Origin: Ignavibacteriaceae bacterium
GTDB lineage: Bacteria; Bacteroidota; Ignavibacteria; Ignavibacteriales; Ignavibacteriaceae
Length of the DNA stretch: 64,000 nt
Assembly: GCA_013360295.1 (NCBI GenBank)
Contig: JABWCL010000028.1
Coordinates: forward strand, 1-64,000
Direction: 5' to 3'
Shown piece by piece: positions 43,365 through 53,063 of the stretch. A program made the translations under genes and the position numbers. Position 1 is the stretch's first letter. Every line of letters starts with the position of its first letter. The notes beneath the pieces are model-generated. The model searched no databases. It saw nothing but the letters and a program-made list of their open reading frames with translations, and had not been told where the DNA came from.

Positions 43365-46235
43365 ATGAAAGGAATCATACACAGGATAATATTTGCCATC
43401 GCAATTATGGCTTATATACTCCCCGTTTACGCTCAGTCAGGCGTAGGTAAATTAGGCGGACGCATTCTCGACGCGGACACCAAAGAACCCTTGATCGGAG
43501 CGAACGTGGTTATCGTTGGTACCGAAGCCGGAGCTGCAACCGATGCAGACGGCAGGTACTTTGTGCTGAACATTATCCCGGGCACATACGATGTACGTAT
43601 TAGTTACGTCGGGTATGGAACCAAGATAATGAAAGAAGTAAGAATTGTTGCCGGTATCACTTTTGAACTCAACACTGAGTTGAGTTCCAGTTTTACGACG
43701 GATGAAATCGTCATCACCGGTAAAAAATTCTTTGAAGAGAAATCAACCAACACGGTAAAAGTTTTAGACTCAGACCAGATCAATCGCCTTCCGGTAAAGG
43801 GCGTTGAGAAACTCGCCAGCCTTCAGGCGGGTGTTGTAATGGCCGAGGGTAGCGGCGGTGCGGATGGTAACGCTACTATTAACGTGCGCGGCGGACGCGG
43901 CGGTGAAGTTCTTTATATCGTTGACGGTGTTCCGCAGAACGACCTTTATACCGGCGGAAATAATGCTCAGGTCAGTAACAGCGCTATCGAACAGCTTTCA
44001 TTCCAGATCGGAGGCTACGAGGCGAAATACGGACAGGCTCAGTCGGGTATTATTAACGTAACAACAAAAACCGGTGAAGCCAGGTATTCTGTTTTTGGCG
44101 ATGTGCTTACATCCTCATTTACGGACGATTACGGATACAATTTGTATACCCTTAACCTGAGCGGCCCGATCATTCCCGGAATTAACGATCACACGATATT
44201 CCTCTCCGGTGAAAGAGGCTGGTTCCAGGACGCGAACCCAAGCGCAATAAAACTTGAAATTCCAACTAAAGGAATCAGCAGAAATGATCTGCCTAATAAT
44301 AGTTCGTCTGTCTGGAGATATACCGTAAGAACATATCACAACCTGAGCCCGTTTTCTGTCAGGCTTGGTGCAAATATAAACCTGCGTGATTCAAGAGGTT
44401 ATACGCACAGTTACGCAAAGAATAATGCGGAACATAACCCTCTGACCAAAAGCGGTAACTACTCATACAGCGCGCGCATCAGCCAGAACTTGAGTAAAAG
44501 TTCTTTCTGGAACCTGAATGTTGGTTACAAAATATTCGACCAGGAATCAGGTGACGGCGTTTGGTTTGACAATATTGAAGCTTATGGCGATACTGCTGTT
44601 AACAGGCAGTTTTACGGATGGGACAGCTGGCCTGCGCCACAGGGAACCAGAGTTTCGCTTGATGACGTTCAGTTATTCTTTGCCCAGGGAAGAGTTTCAA
44701 ACGGCTACACCAGGCTTAATAACTCCACCCTCAGTTTCGATCTTGACTTCACGACACAGCTTGATAAGCACTTAGTTGAAGTCGGAGGAGGATTCCAGTA
44801 TAATACACTGCGTAATTATGGTTTAGCTCCGGTTACAATCGCGATAGATAATTCTACCAAGTCCCTGAAAGAAAGGATTGCTCTGCAGTCTCCTTTCTAT
44901 TTTGGATTTGATATAACCGGTAAAGAATTTGCCGACGAAGATTTCAAGGAACAGATTATCTCTGGTGATACTAAGGAATACTTTACTAAAGTCGCCCCAA
45001 GAAACCCGCTGGTAGGTTATTTCTACATTCAGGATCGTTTTGAGTTAAGCGACCTGGTGTTGAATCTTGGACTGAGATACGACTACTTTGATTCGAAAGC
45101 GGACGTTGTAAAGAATGAAGAGTATCCTTTCATTTATGGTGATCCGAATGCATTTGACGAGGCAGACTTTACAATTAAAGATCCTGAGCAGTATTTTTCA
45201 CCGCGACTTGGATTAGGGTTCCCCGTAACTAGTTCGACGGTATTTCACGCTCAGTATGGCAAGTTTATACAGCAGCCTACTTTAATTAACGTTTATACTT
45301 CACAGAACGCGTTGAACAACCTTGTGAAGGATGATAACTTCGGACTGAATACCGGTAATGTTAACAGCGAAATTACAACCCAGTATGAAATTGGTTTCCG
45401 CCAGATCATTGGTGATAATTTCGGCGCTCTTAACCTGACTGCATTCTACAAGAATACAAAGGGTCTTATCAATGACGAAACCAGGTTTTTCTACCGTGCA
45501 GAGGGCGGACAGCGTGCAAGATATTATGGCCCCGCGAATACTGATTTCGGAACCATAAAAGGTGCTGCTCTCTCACTCAATGTATCAAGAATATCTTACT
45601 TCTCGTTCAATATCGATTACACATATTCGATTGCTGAAGGTACAGGATCATCAACAAGTTCTTCAACTACCGCGGCTTTCAGAAACACAAACGGAGAAAC
45701 TCCTAAAGTTATAGCTCCTCTTGATTTTGATCAGAGGCATACCGGCGTGGTAAATATTGACTTTACAGTACCCCGTGGTGATCTTGGCGTATTCGAGGGA
45801 ACTTCGGTTAACGTACTCTTCTCCTTTAATTCAGGCAGGCCCTATACTCCGCTTCTCCAGCAGAATATTACCCCGGGCGGCGGCTCTAACCTTGGTGAAA
45901 CCAAAGGTTATGTAAACTCCGCTTATGGTCCCGGAACTCAGAGGCTTGATCTAAAAGTTGAAAAAATGTTTGAGATAGCAGGCGTATTTATGACCCCGTA
46001 CCTCTGGGTCGAGAACCTGTTTGATGCTGATAACTCTGTTGCCGTATACCGTTCAACGGGAAGCCCTTATACTTCCGGATACCTTACGACAAAAGAAGGG
46101 CTTGCGCTCGCGAAACAGAGAGGCCAGTCATATATAGACGATTATACCTCTCTTGAAAGAGACCCCGGTTATTTTGGTATCCCAAGGTTGATCAAGGTCG
46201 GCCTAAGAGTAAATTTTGCCGGATTTAATTTTTAA
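43365..46235 (+). CDS. TonB-dependent outer-membrane receptor
   Basis: A 956-residue outer-membrane beta-barrel. Residues 1-23 are a signal peptide. Residues about 28-110 form a carboxypeptidase-regulatory-like domain (GGRILDADTKEPLIGANVVI), and about 115-235 form the plug (EIVITGKKF, INVRGGRGGEVLYIVDGV). The barrel ends on the aromatic LRVNFAGFNF. No SusD partner is nearby. It heads a unit with two more genes: a large cargo protein and a PorV-like protein. The ligand is unknown. A GGAGTGGAGTAGGA tract lies before the ATG. Confidence 0.9.
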   Translation: MKGIIHRIIFAIAIMAYILPVYAQSGVGKLGGRILDADTKEPLIGANVVIVGTEAGAATDADGRYFVLNIIPGTYDVRISYVGYGTKIMKEVRIVAGITFELNTELSSSFTTDEIVITGKKFFEEKSTNTVKVLDSDQINRLPVKGVEKLASLQAGVVMAEGSGGADGNATINVRGGRGGEVLYIVDGVPQNDLYTGGNNAQVSNSAIEQLSFQIGGYEAKYGQAQSGIINVTTKTGEARYSVFGDVLTSSFTDDYGYNLYTLNLSGPIIPGINDHTIFLSGERGWFQDANPSAIKLEIPTKGISRNDLPNNSSSVWRYTVRTYHNLSPFSVRLGANINLRDSRGYTHSYAKNNAEHNPLTKSGNYSYSARISQNLSKSSFWNLNVGYKIFDQESGDGVWFDNIEAYGDTAVNRQFYGWDSWPAPQGTRVSLDDVQLFFAQGRVSNGYTRLNNSTLSFDLDFTTQLDKHLVEVGGGFQYNTLRNYGLAPVTIAIDNSTKSLKERIALQSPFYFGFDITGKEFADEDFKEQIISGDTKEYFTKVAPRNPLVGYFYIQDRFELSDLVLNLGLRYDYFDSKADVVKNEEYPFIYGDPNAFDEADFTIKDPEQYFSPRLGLGFPVTSSTVFHAQYGKFIQQPTLINVYTSQNALNNLVKDDNFGLNTGNVNSEITTQYEIGFRQIIGDNFGALNLTAFYKNTKGLINDETRFFYRAEGGQRARYYGPANTDFGTIKGAALSLNVSRISYFSFNIDYTYSIAEGTGSSTSSSTTAAFRNTNGETPKVIAPLDFDQRHTGVVNIDFTVPRGDLGVFEGTSVNVLFSFNSGRPYTPLLQQNITPGGGSNLGETKGYVNSAYGPGTQRLDLKVEKMFEIAGVFMTPYLWVENLFDADNSVAVYRSTGSPYTSGYLTTKEGLALAKQRGQSYIDDYTSLERDPGYFGIPRLIKVGLRVNFAGFNF

Positions 46236-46260
46236 TAACTGAGTATTGAGGAAATAATTA

Positions 46261-49200
46261 ATGAAAAAGATTTCAGTAATTTTACAAAATACGTTGATAC
46301 CCGTTATCGCTGTTTTGGTTCTGCTGAGTTCTGTTACCTTCGCCGCCGGCGACGGAAAGCATAACAGAAACCGCATTCCCAAATCGGCAGCGGATTTCTT
46401 CGTGTTTAATATAAATAATCTGTATATGCCTTTGGATAACAAGGGTGTTATTGCAGATGTTGACCCCGGCGACGGCGCCGGCGGTAAATATGACGGTAAA
46501 GTTTTCCTCTTTTCTGGAGGATTTTATCTCTCAGGTTTACACAATGGTGATCTTTGGGCAAATGGTGTCCTTTCTGCATCACGTATTGAAGATTATCAGC
46601 CGGGACCGGTAGGTTCAATTCAAACTGACGGAAAAAACAGGATGTACATTCTGAACGTCAATGAGCCGGCTTTTGGAGCCTCCTGGCTGGATTGGAAAGA
46701 CGCTGTTTCTATTGGCGCGGATTTCTATGATGGCGACGGCGACGGAGTTTACAACCCGGTTGACAAAAACGGAAATTCTATCTGGGATGCTGATGAAGAC
46801 CGCCCTGACCTGCTTGGCGACGTTACTGCCTGGTGCGTCTATAATGACGGCGTTGCAAAAGCGCTCAGAGAGTGGACTGATGTTCCTCCAAAGGGAATTG
46901 AGATTCATCAGACCGTTTTTGGATTCAACTCCAAGGGAGTTGTCGGAAATATGTTATTCGTCCGGTACAGAATAATTAACAAAGGAACAGTAGCTGACAA
47001 ATTTGATTCAGTTTATTTTTCAGTTGCAGCCGATCCTGACCTTGGAGAATACTCTGATGACTTTGTAGGCTGCGATACGGTTATTAGCGCGGGTTATGTA
47101 TATAATCAGACTGCTGACGCCCAATTCGGCGCGAACTGCCCGGCATTTTTAATGGACTTCTTCCAGGGCCCGATCGTTTACATCCCCGGAGTAACTTTTG
47201 TTGATGCAAATAGTAACGGGGTGTTCGACGCCGGTGAAACAACTCTTGATACAGCGTATAATACCCGCGGTAAAGCGATCGGAAGGGATACTATTCCTGG
47301 CGCTAAGAATTTACCGCTTACTTCCTTTACACAGTATATGCAGAGCCACCCGACTCACGGTGACCCGAATACAAAGACTGAAGCCCGTAATTATATGATA
47401 GGTGGTAAAGGGAAAGCCGGTGATGCCGTAGATCCTTGTACCTGGGCATTTGGTACGGTTTACCCTGCGACCGCGTGTGCTACTACCGATGCAAAATTTA
47501 TGTACTCGGGAAATCCTGATCCGCTTCCAGGAACAGGCTGGATAAACACAACACCGATTGATCAGCGGCAGATGTCCAATACCGGGCCTTTCGTTCTTGA
47601 AAAGGATAAACCTATAGATATCGTTGCGGCCTATGTTGTAGGACGCGATCAAAATGCAAGCGTAAAGAGCGTTACCGTAGCAAAAGAATATGATAAGATC
47701 GCTCAGCTAATTTTTGATTCAAACTTCCCTGCGCCTCCGCCTCCGCCTCCGGTTGTTTACTCAACCAAGACCGGAGAAGGCTTCATTGACCTTACTTTTG
47801 AAACTGCACCGACAGTGAAATACAGGGCCATTGACACTGTTCTCTCGATAGACAGAAAAGCACAGGGCTTTTATGTTACCGCTTACAGAACAAACAGTAA
47901 AGCGATTACAATTTCCGGCGTTACCAATGAAACTGAGCTTGCTACGTATTCGTTTAGCAATTTCATTCAGAATATTTTCCAGACTAAATCAAATGGCGGT
48001 GTAGATCTTGTAAGGCCGGTAGCAGTCGGAGCAAGGATACTCGATACACTGGTTTATATGGATACGACTTCCGGCAGAATCCGTTTAACTCTTCGTGAAG
48101 ATCCTTTTACGAACGGGCCTTTGGTAAAGGGTAAGGAGTATTATTTTGCAATAACCACCTATACTCTGAATTATAAAGCCATAAGGCACAAATCGAATTC
48201 CGCTTTTGGTACAACCGGAGACTATCTCGATTTTTCCGGTTCAGGTTATGAAGAATTTCAGACACCGATTATTCGTGTTGTATATGGTTCTAATATGTAC
48301 GCACCGGGTATTGCACCAAGTACTTCAACTCAGGCTGCCGGCTATGCCAAAGGCGCTGTAAAGTACATTGTCGCAGATAATGAGGCTCTTACAGGTGATG
48401 ATTATGCGGTAGAATTCTTCCCTGATTATAATGTTAAAACTTCGTGGTCTCCATCCTGGAGATTCCTGAATACTACAAAAGGTGATACACTGATTGCCGC
48501 TTCTAAAAATTATAATTTTGATACTACTGATTACTCGGGAGTAATTTATCAAGGTATAATTCCAAAAGTTAGAGCAATTACACCTGCGTACGCAGATGTT
48601 GAAGCCCAGTATAATGCTTACAAGCCTGCTACGAGCGTTTGGAAACCCGGTTTCGCCGAGTTTCTCCCCGGCAGAGGCACTGGTGCATATTATGCGGGTG
48701 CTGACGTTGTAGGCCCCGGATTCCCGTCAATCTTCGGTACAGGTCGCTCTGTTATCCGTGCTGATAAACTTCGTTCCATCGAAGTCCGTTTCGGCGCGCC
48801 TAACTTTGGTAAGGCTTACCGTTATATGAACGGTTTTGTAGGATCTGCAATCACTAAACTGACAACATACGTCTATGCCGGAGGTATTGCTGCCGCTGAT
48901 ACGGTAGGCGATGGGCCTATTGGTAACTGGGATACGGTCAATGACAAAGCTGTTGGCTTTGTTGATGTTCCGTTCCAGGTATGGCTTAAAGATACAATCT
49001 ACGGCGAAGAGAAACAGCTTGCCGTAGGTATAATTGAAAGGTCAGTAAAGCAAAAAGGTAATCCTGATGGTGTATGGGATCCGGGGACATCGGTAGATAC
49101 CACCCGCGAATTCATCGTTGTCTTCGATATGCCTTATGACGCGACCGGATCTCAGAAATTGCTTACCGGAGGCATATTCAATACAGGCGCTGCGACTGCA

Positions 49201-49818
49201 ACAGCCTGGGCTGATATCGTTAAAGGTTACACAATTCCTGCCGGCGCAGTCGGTGTGGACGGAATTACGAAAGATGACAGCATTACCGCAAAATCACCGC
49301 TTTTCAATGGAATGTGGGTACTTGGACTAGAAAGAAGAGTTGCCGATACAACATTCATTAGCGGCGATAAGTGGAACGTAAACATCACTACTTATCCCTA
49401 TACATCTGCGGATAAGTACACTTTCTCAACCAAGCCTAAAGGTGAATTGACAAGCGCTGAACAGAAAGACCTGTTCAATAAAGTTAATGTATTCCCGAAT
49501 CCGCTGTTTGCGTATAATCCGCAAACCAGTTATGATCCGGCAAACAACCCTGATGATCCGTTTGTCACATTTTCAAATCTTCCTTCAGAAGTGACAGTCA
49601 AGATCTACTCGCTCTCAGGAGCTCTGATCAGGACACTCACACAGGAGAATAAACTTGATGGCGCGGCTTCTCCGTATCTTCGTTGGGACCTTCAGAATGA
49701 AGCCGGCTTAAGAGTAGCTTCAGGTATGTATATCGCTATAGTCACATCACCAAAATACGGCGAGAAGATCCTGAAGTTTGGTGTGATTCAGCCACAGAAA
49801 CAGCTTCCAAGGTTCTAA
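46261..49818 (+). CDS. large secreted protein with calcium-loop repeats and T9SS-type C-terminus
   Basis: A 1185-residue exported protein. Residues 1-28 are a signal peptide (VLLSSVTFAAG). Near residues 155-180 the acidic run DGDGDGVYNPVDKNGNS and, further on, DANSNGVFDAGE look like calcium-binding loops. A proline-rich PAPPPPPPVV linker is near residue 490-500. From about 1080 the tail has KVNVFPNPLFAYNP and a FlgD-like or sorting-domain fold (KIYSLSGALIRTL) typical of T9SS cargo, although the end QPQKQLPRF is unusual. Family unknown. It is sandwiched between the TonB receptor (26 bases) and the PorV-like gene (20 bases), suggesting co-transcription and joint export. Confidence 0.8.
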   Translation: MKKISVILQNTLIPVIAVLVLLSSVTFAAGDGKHNRNRIPKSAADFFVFNINNLYMPLDNKGVIADVDPGDGAGGKYDGKVFLFSGGFYLSGLHNGDLWANGVLSASRIEDYQPGPVGSIQTDGKNRMYILNVNEPAFGASWLDWKDAVSIGADFYDGDGDGVYNPVDKNGNSIWDADEDRPDLLGDVTAWCVYNDGVAKALREWTDVPPKGIEIHQTVFGFNSKGVVGNMLFVRYRIINKGTVADKFDSVYFSVAADPDLGEYSDDFVGCDTVISAGYVYNQTADAQFGANCPAFLMDFFQGPIVYIPGVTFVDANSNGVFDAGETTLDTAYNTRGKAIGRDTIPGAKNLPLTSFTQYMQSHPTHGDPNTKTEARNYMIGGKGKAGDAVDPCTWAFGTVYPATACATTDAKFMYSGNPDPLPGTGWINTTPIDQRQMSNTGPFVLEKDKPIDIVAAYVVGRDQNASVKSVTVAKEYDKIAQLIFDSNFPAPPPPPPVVYSTKTGEGFIDLTFETAPTVKYRAIDTVLSIDRKAQGFYVTAYRTNSKAITISGVTNETELATYSFSNFIQNIFQTKSNGGVDLVRPVAVGARILDTLVYMDTTSGRIRLTLREDPFTNGPLVKGKEYYFAITTYTLNYKAIRHKSNSAFGTTGDYLDFSGSGYEEFQTPIIRVVYGSNMYAPGIAPSTSTQAAGYAKGAVKYIVADNEALTGDDYAVEFFPDYNVKTSWSPSWRFLNTTKGDTLIAASKNYNFDTTDYSGVIYQGIIPKVRAITPAYADVEAQYNAYKPATSVWKPGFAEFLPGRGTGAYYAGADVVGPGFPSIFGTGRSVIRADKLRSIEVRFGAPNFGKAYRYMNGFVGSAITKLTTYVYAGGIAAADTVGDGPIGNWDTVNDKAVGFVDVPFQVWLKDTIYGEEKQLAVGIIERSVKQKGNPDGVWDPGTSVDTTREFIVVFDMPYDATGSQKLLTGGIFNTGAATATAWADIVKGYTIPAGAVGVDGITKDDSITAKSPLFNGMWVLGLERRVADTTFISGDKWNVNITTYPYTSADKYTFSTKPKGELTSAEQKDLFNKVNVFPNPLFAYNPQTSYDPANNPDDPFVTFSNLPSEVTVKIYSLSGALIRTLTQENKLDGAASPYLRWDLQNEAGLRVASGMYIAIVTSPKYGEKILKFGVIQPQKQLPRF

Positions 49819-49837
49819 AGAGAAAGGAGTTGGAAAA

Positions 49838-50851
49838 ATGAAAAAATTATTTGTTGTATTATTAGTTGTAAGCGGAATGCTTTATGCAGGTGACGTGTCC
49901 AGGAAAGGGACCACGGGCGCTGAACAGCTTCTTATTCCCGTAGGAGCAAGAAGCATCGCGACAGGCGGCGCATTCCTGTCAAATACTGTGGGCGTTGAGG
50001 CGATTTACTACAATCCAGCCGGATTGGATATGGCTCAGCGTTCGGAAGCAATGTTCTCGTATATGAGTTACATTGCGGACATTAACGTCTCATATTTTGC
50101 TGCCGGAGCTCATCTCGGTGATCTTGGTAGTGTGGCATTATCTTTCAAAACTCTCGATTTTGGAGATATTCCGGTCACTACCAATGATGCTCCTGACGGA
50201 ACCGGTGCGACTTATTCACCAAGTTTCTTTACCTTCGGTCTTACCTATTCAAAGATCGTTACCGACAGGGTGACAATCGGATTGAATGCGAAGCTTATTC
50301 ACGAAGGTATTATGAATACTTCTGCAAACGGTTTCGCGTTTGACTTTGGTGTTCAGTACAGATTCCCGCAGAACTTGTCTCTTGGCGTATCTGTAAAGAA
50401 TATTGGTTCGAATATGTCTTACGGCGGATCTGACCTTCAGGTAAAAACAGCAGTTCCGGATGCAAACCCGAACTCGAGACTTGCATCTTATTATCCTGTT
50501 ACCGAAGAGTTCCAGATTCCGAGTTATTTCGAACTCAGCGCGGCTTATGATTACAGCTTCAACCAGGAAAATAACATCTTAGTCGGAACATCATTCAGGA
50601 ACAACAACTCAGCTGAAGATCAGCTGTTGCTTGGTCTTGAATATGATTTCAGCAAAATGTTCTTCCTCAGAGGCGGATATAATTTGCTGCTCGAGAACAA
50701 CAGTGAATCAATTTACGGAATGACTCTCGGAGCCGGTGTAAAATATGGCTTCGCTGATGGTGTTGACTTCACGCTTGATTATGCCTTCAGGGATGTCAGA
50801 GAATTCCCGACGGCAAATCATATTTTCACAATTAAATTAGGGCTTGAATAA
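49838..50851 (+). CDS. PorV/PorQ-family outer-membrane protein
   Basis: A 337-residue outer-membrane beta-barrel of the PorV/LptO type. Signal peptide residues 1-17. The start of the mature protein, EQLLIPVGARSIATGGAF, and AIYYNPAGLDMAQRSEAMF are family signatures, and the end FTIKLGLE fits a barrel strand. PorV shuttles cargo with C-terminal sorting domains from the T9SS channel to the attachment enzymes. Here it closes the receptor-cargo unit, so it may serve the neighbouring 1185-residue protein. A strong terminator follows. Confidence 0.88.
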   Translation: MKKLFVVLLVVSGMLYAGDVSRKGTTGAEQLLIPVGARSIATGGAFLSNTVGVEAIYYNPAGLDMAQRSEAMFSYMSYIADINVSYFAAGAHLGDLGSVALSFKTLDFGDIPVTTNDAPDGTGATYSPSFFTFGLTYSKIVTDRVTIGLNAKLIHEGIMNTSANGFAFDFGVQYRFPQNLSLGVSVKNIGSNMSYGGSDLQVKTAVPDANPNSRLASYYPVTEEFQIPSYFELSAAYDYSFNQENNILVGTSFRNNNSAEDQLLLGLEYDFSKMFFLRGGYNLLLENNSESIYGMTLGAGVKYGFADGVDFTLDYAFRDVREFPTANHIFTIKLGLE

Positions 50852-50874
50852 ACCCTGATTTAGGTTTCTTTATG

Positions 50875-50909
50875 GCCGCCTCACCTTTGGGTGGGGCGGC
50901 TTTTTTTTT
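50875..50909 (+). terminator. Rho-independent terminator of the TonB-cargo-PorV operon
   Basis: GCCGCCTCACC-TTTG-GGTGGGGCGGC is a GC-rich hairpin followed by nine T. It lies 23 bases after the stop of the PorV-like gene. Confidence 0.93.
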
Positions 50910-51139
50910 GCAAATTCGGTTTAGCATTTGTTTGTTTTTCGAGCTTACGCATTAAAGATTTATAGCTTGTTTAATTCAAGTAGATGAACAAAGGATGAGT
51001 GATTGGTTTCTAGTCCGAATCAGTGCTTCCGGAACAATTCGTCAGTTATCTGTTTGTTCTAATAAATTGAACGGAAAGCGACAAGTAATGGCGAACATCA
51101 GATAGAGAATACCCCATTCTATAATAAAAAGGTTTTGAT

Positions 51140-52675
51140 TTGAAGTATCTGTTTTTCAGTGTTAATTGTTATTCGGTAAGAGTAATATCTGTTCTTTTTA
51201 CATATTTTTTTCTTCTATGCCCGGTTCTGTTTGCTGCCGGCGATTCTTTGTCAGACAGCGCCAGAACCGATCAGGAGCGGACAGATCCGCGAATGGAGGC
51301 GGAAATTGCCTTCAATACAGGCAGGCAATATGAAGATGTTTCAGATTATGAAAAGGCTGGAAAATATTACAACATTGCGTTTAAATTATATTCCGAAGAA
51401 AATAATGAAAGGGGCATCTCAAAAACCCTCATCAGGCTTGGCGTACTAAATGACTATTGGGGAAATTATTCGCGGGCATTGGAACTATATCAAAAAGCCT
51501 TGCTCCTGGCTCAGAAAAACAAGGATTATGAAACAATCGCGGCCGGTTATAGTAATATCGGAACAATATTTGACTACTGGGCGAACTATTCTTTGGCTAT
51601 GGAGTATTATCAAAAAGCTTTAAAACTCAGTGAAAAATATGAATACGAAAGACTAACAGCTATTAATTATGGGAATATAGGTCTGATCTATGAATACTGG
51701 GGGAATTTCGACCTTGCGCTTGAGTACGGAATAAAAGCGCTCACGATCAATGAACGGCTTGGAAGAAAAAATGGAATGGCGATAAACCTTGGAAATTTAG
51801 GAAAAGTATATCAAAAGCAAGGTGATTACAGGAGGAGTCTGGAATCCTTCAATAAAGCCGTGATAATTGCTGAAGAAATCGGAAACCGTGAGAATTTGGC
51901 AAGTACGCTTGGAAGTCTGGGGACTGTTTATGAGGTGATGGGAGAGAACTCAATTGCACTAGATAATTACCGCAGAGCGCTTAAAATATCCGAAGAAATT
52001 AACACGCCCGAGTGGACAATTGATAACCTCAGAAACATCGGCAGAGCATACATTAAAACTGAGCCGGTAAAAGCAATCAATTTTTTAAATCGGGCGCTTC
52101 AGCTTTCTGAAAAAGTTGGCAGGAAGCTTAAAACTCAGGAGATATATGAGCTTCTCTCGGAAGTGCACGCATTGCAAAAGAATTATAAGAAGGCATTTGA
52201 GTATCATTTACGCTTTTCGAAATTACGCGAATCTTTATTTGCTCAGAATAACGCAAAACGAATAAGCGATCTGGAAGCCAGTTGGGCATTTAGTAAAAAA
52301 ATCGAAATGCAGGAGAGGGAAGCCAGAGAGGAGGCGAAACGTCAGGAGGCAATTGTAAATCGGCGTAATTCGATTCAATACACAGGTATTATTTTATTTA
52401 TTGGTATTCTCTTTGTAACGCTTAGTCTGACCAGTAAATATATAGTGTCTGAGACGATCCTAAATTATTTTGTACTAGTATTCTTCCTGATATTATTTGA
52501 GTTTGTCCTTTTATTGTTTGATCCGGTTTTCGATGGATTCACCTCAGGTATTCCGGTTTATAAACTTTCTTTAAATATTCTCGTCGCCGGCGGGATATCA
52601 GTTTTAAACTATTACTTTGAAAAAATCCTGATTTCGCGTTACCGGACCACCATAGCCCGGACCGGCGGTGTATAG
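51140..52675 (+). CDS. TPR protein with C-terminal membrane segments
   Basis: A 511-residue protein. Residues about 10-33 form a signal peptide or anchor (FLLCPVLFAAG). Residues about 45-360 hold about eight tetratricopeptide repeats (YSNIGTIFDYWANYSLAMEY type, with unusual repeated Tyr-Trp pairs). A coiled coil rich in Glu, Arg and Lys follows (about 370-410), and three hydrophobic segments end the protein (about 413-500). The layout resembles the N-terminal part of TPR-bearing sensor kinases, but no kinase or DNA-binding output domain is attached. The output may be a separate LytTR or kinase protein. The gene stands alone after a long spacer. Confidence 0.78.
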   Translation: MKYLFFSVNCYSVRVISVLFTYFFLLCPVLFAAGDSLSDSARTDQERTDPRMEAEIAFNTGRQYEDVSDYEKAGKYYNIAFKLYSEENNERGISKTLIRLGVLNDYWGNYSRALELYQKALLLAQKNKDYETIAAGYSNIGTIFDYWANYSLAMEYYQKALKLSEKYEYERLTAINYGNIGLIYEYWGNFDLALEYGIKALTINERLGRKNGMAINLGNLGKVYQKQGDYRRSLESFNKAVIIAEEIGNRENLASTLGSLGTVYEVMGENSIALDNYRRALKISEEINTPEWTIDNLRNIGRAYIKTEPVKAINFLNRALQLSEKVGRKLKTQEIYELLSEVHALQKNYKKAFEYHLRFSKLRESLFAQNNAKRISDLEASWAFSKKIEMQEREAREEAKRQEAIVNRRNSIQYTGIILFIGILFVTLSLTSKYIVSETILNYFVLVFFLILFEFVLLLFDPVFDGFTSGIPVYKLSLNILVAGGISVLNYYFEKILISRYRTTIARTGGV

Positions 52676-53063
52676 ATTTTGATTTGATCCTGAATCCGGA
52701 TGTGAAAAACAAGCTCTGATATGCAGGCCATTTACTCTGATTAAGAAGTAAATTGCCGGTAATACATCGAATCCCAGAACCTTGTTATTGATACCTGAAA
52801 AAGTGACTGAACGTAATAATTTCAGATCCGCAACAGAAACTTTCTTAGGAACCGCCCTGAATTATGGCTGCCATAAATTAGGCTTGACACTTGATTTAAT
52901 CCATTAAAAATGCAATCTTAAGGCATTAATTATTCGTAATTCATAGGAATCCAGAGCAGGAGACGCTGTAAATAATTTTCGCCTTACCGGTGGGAATTTA
53001 AGGTTGTATAGCGTATTTTGTTTAATTCTTAATTTTTAATTTTTATTTCTTAATTGAAAAACA
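52676..53063. other. 388-base gap without a recognised gene
   Basis: This gap separates the TPR and GWxTD genes. An A/T motif (TTAATTCTTAATTTTTAATT, about 53021-53040) lies near its end and is the complement of a motif seen at 33921 and 38990. No gene or terminator is clear. Confidence 0.4.
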
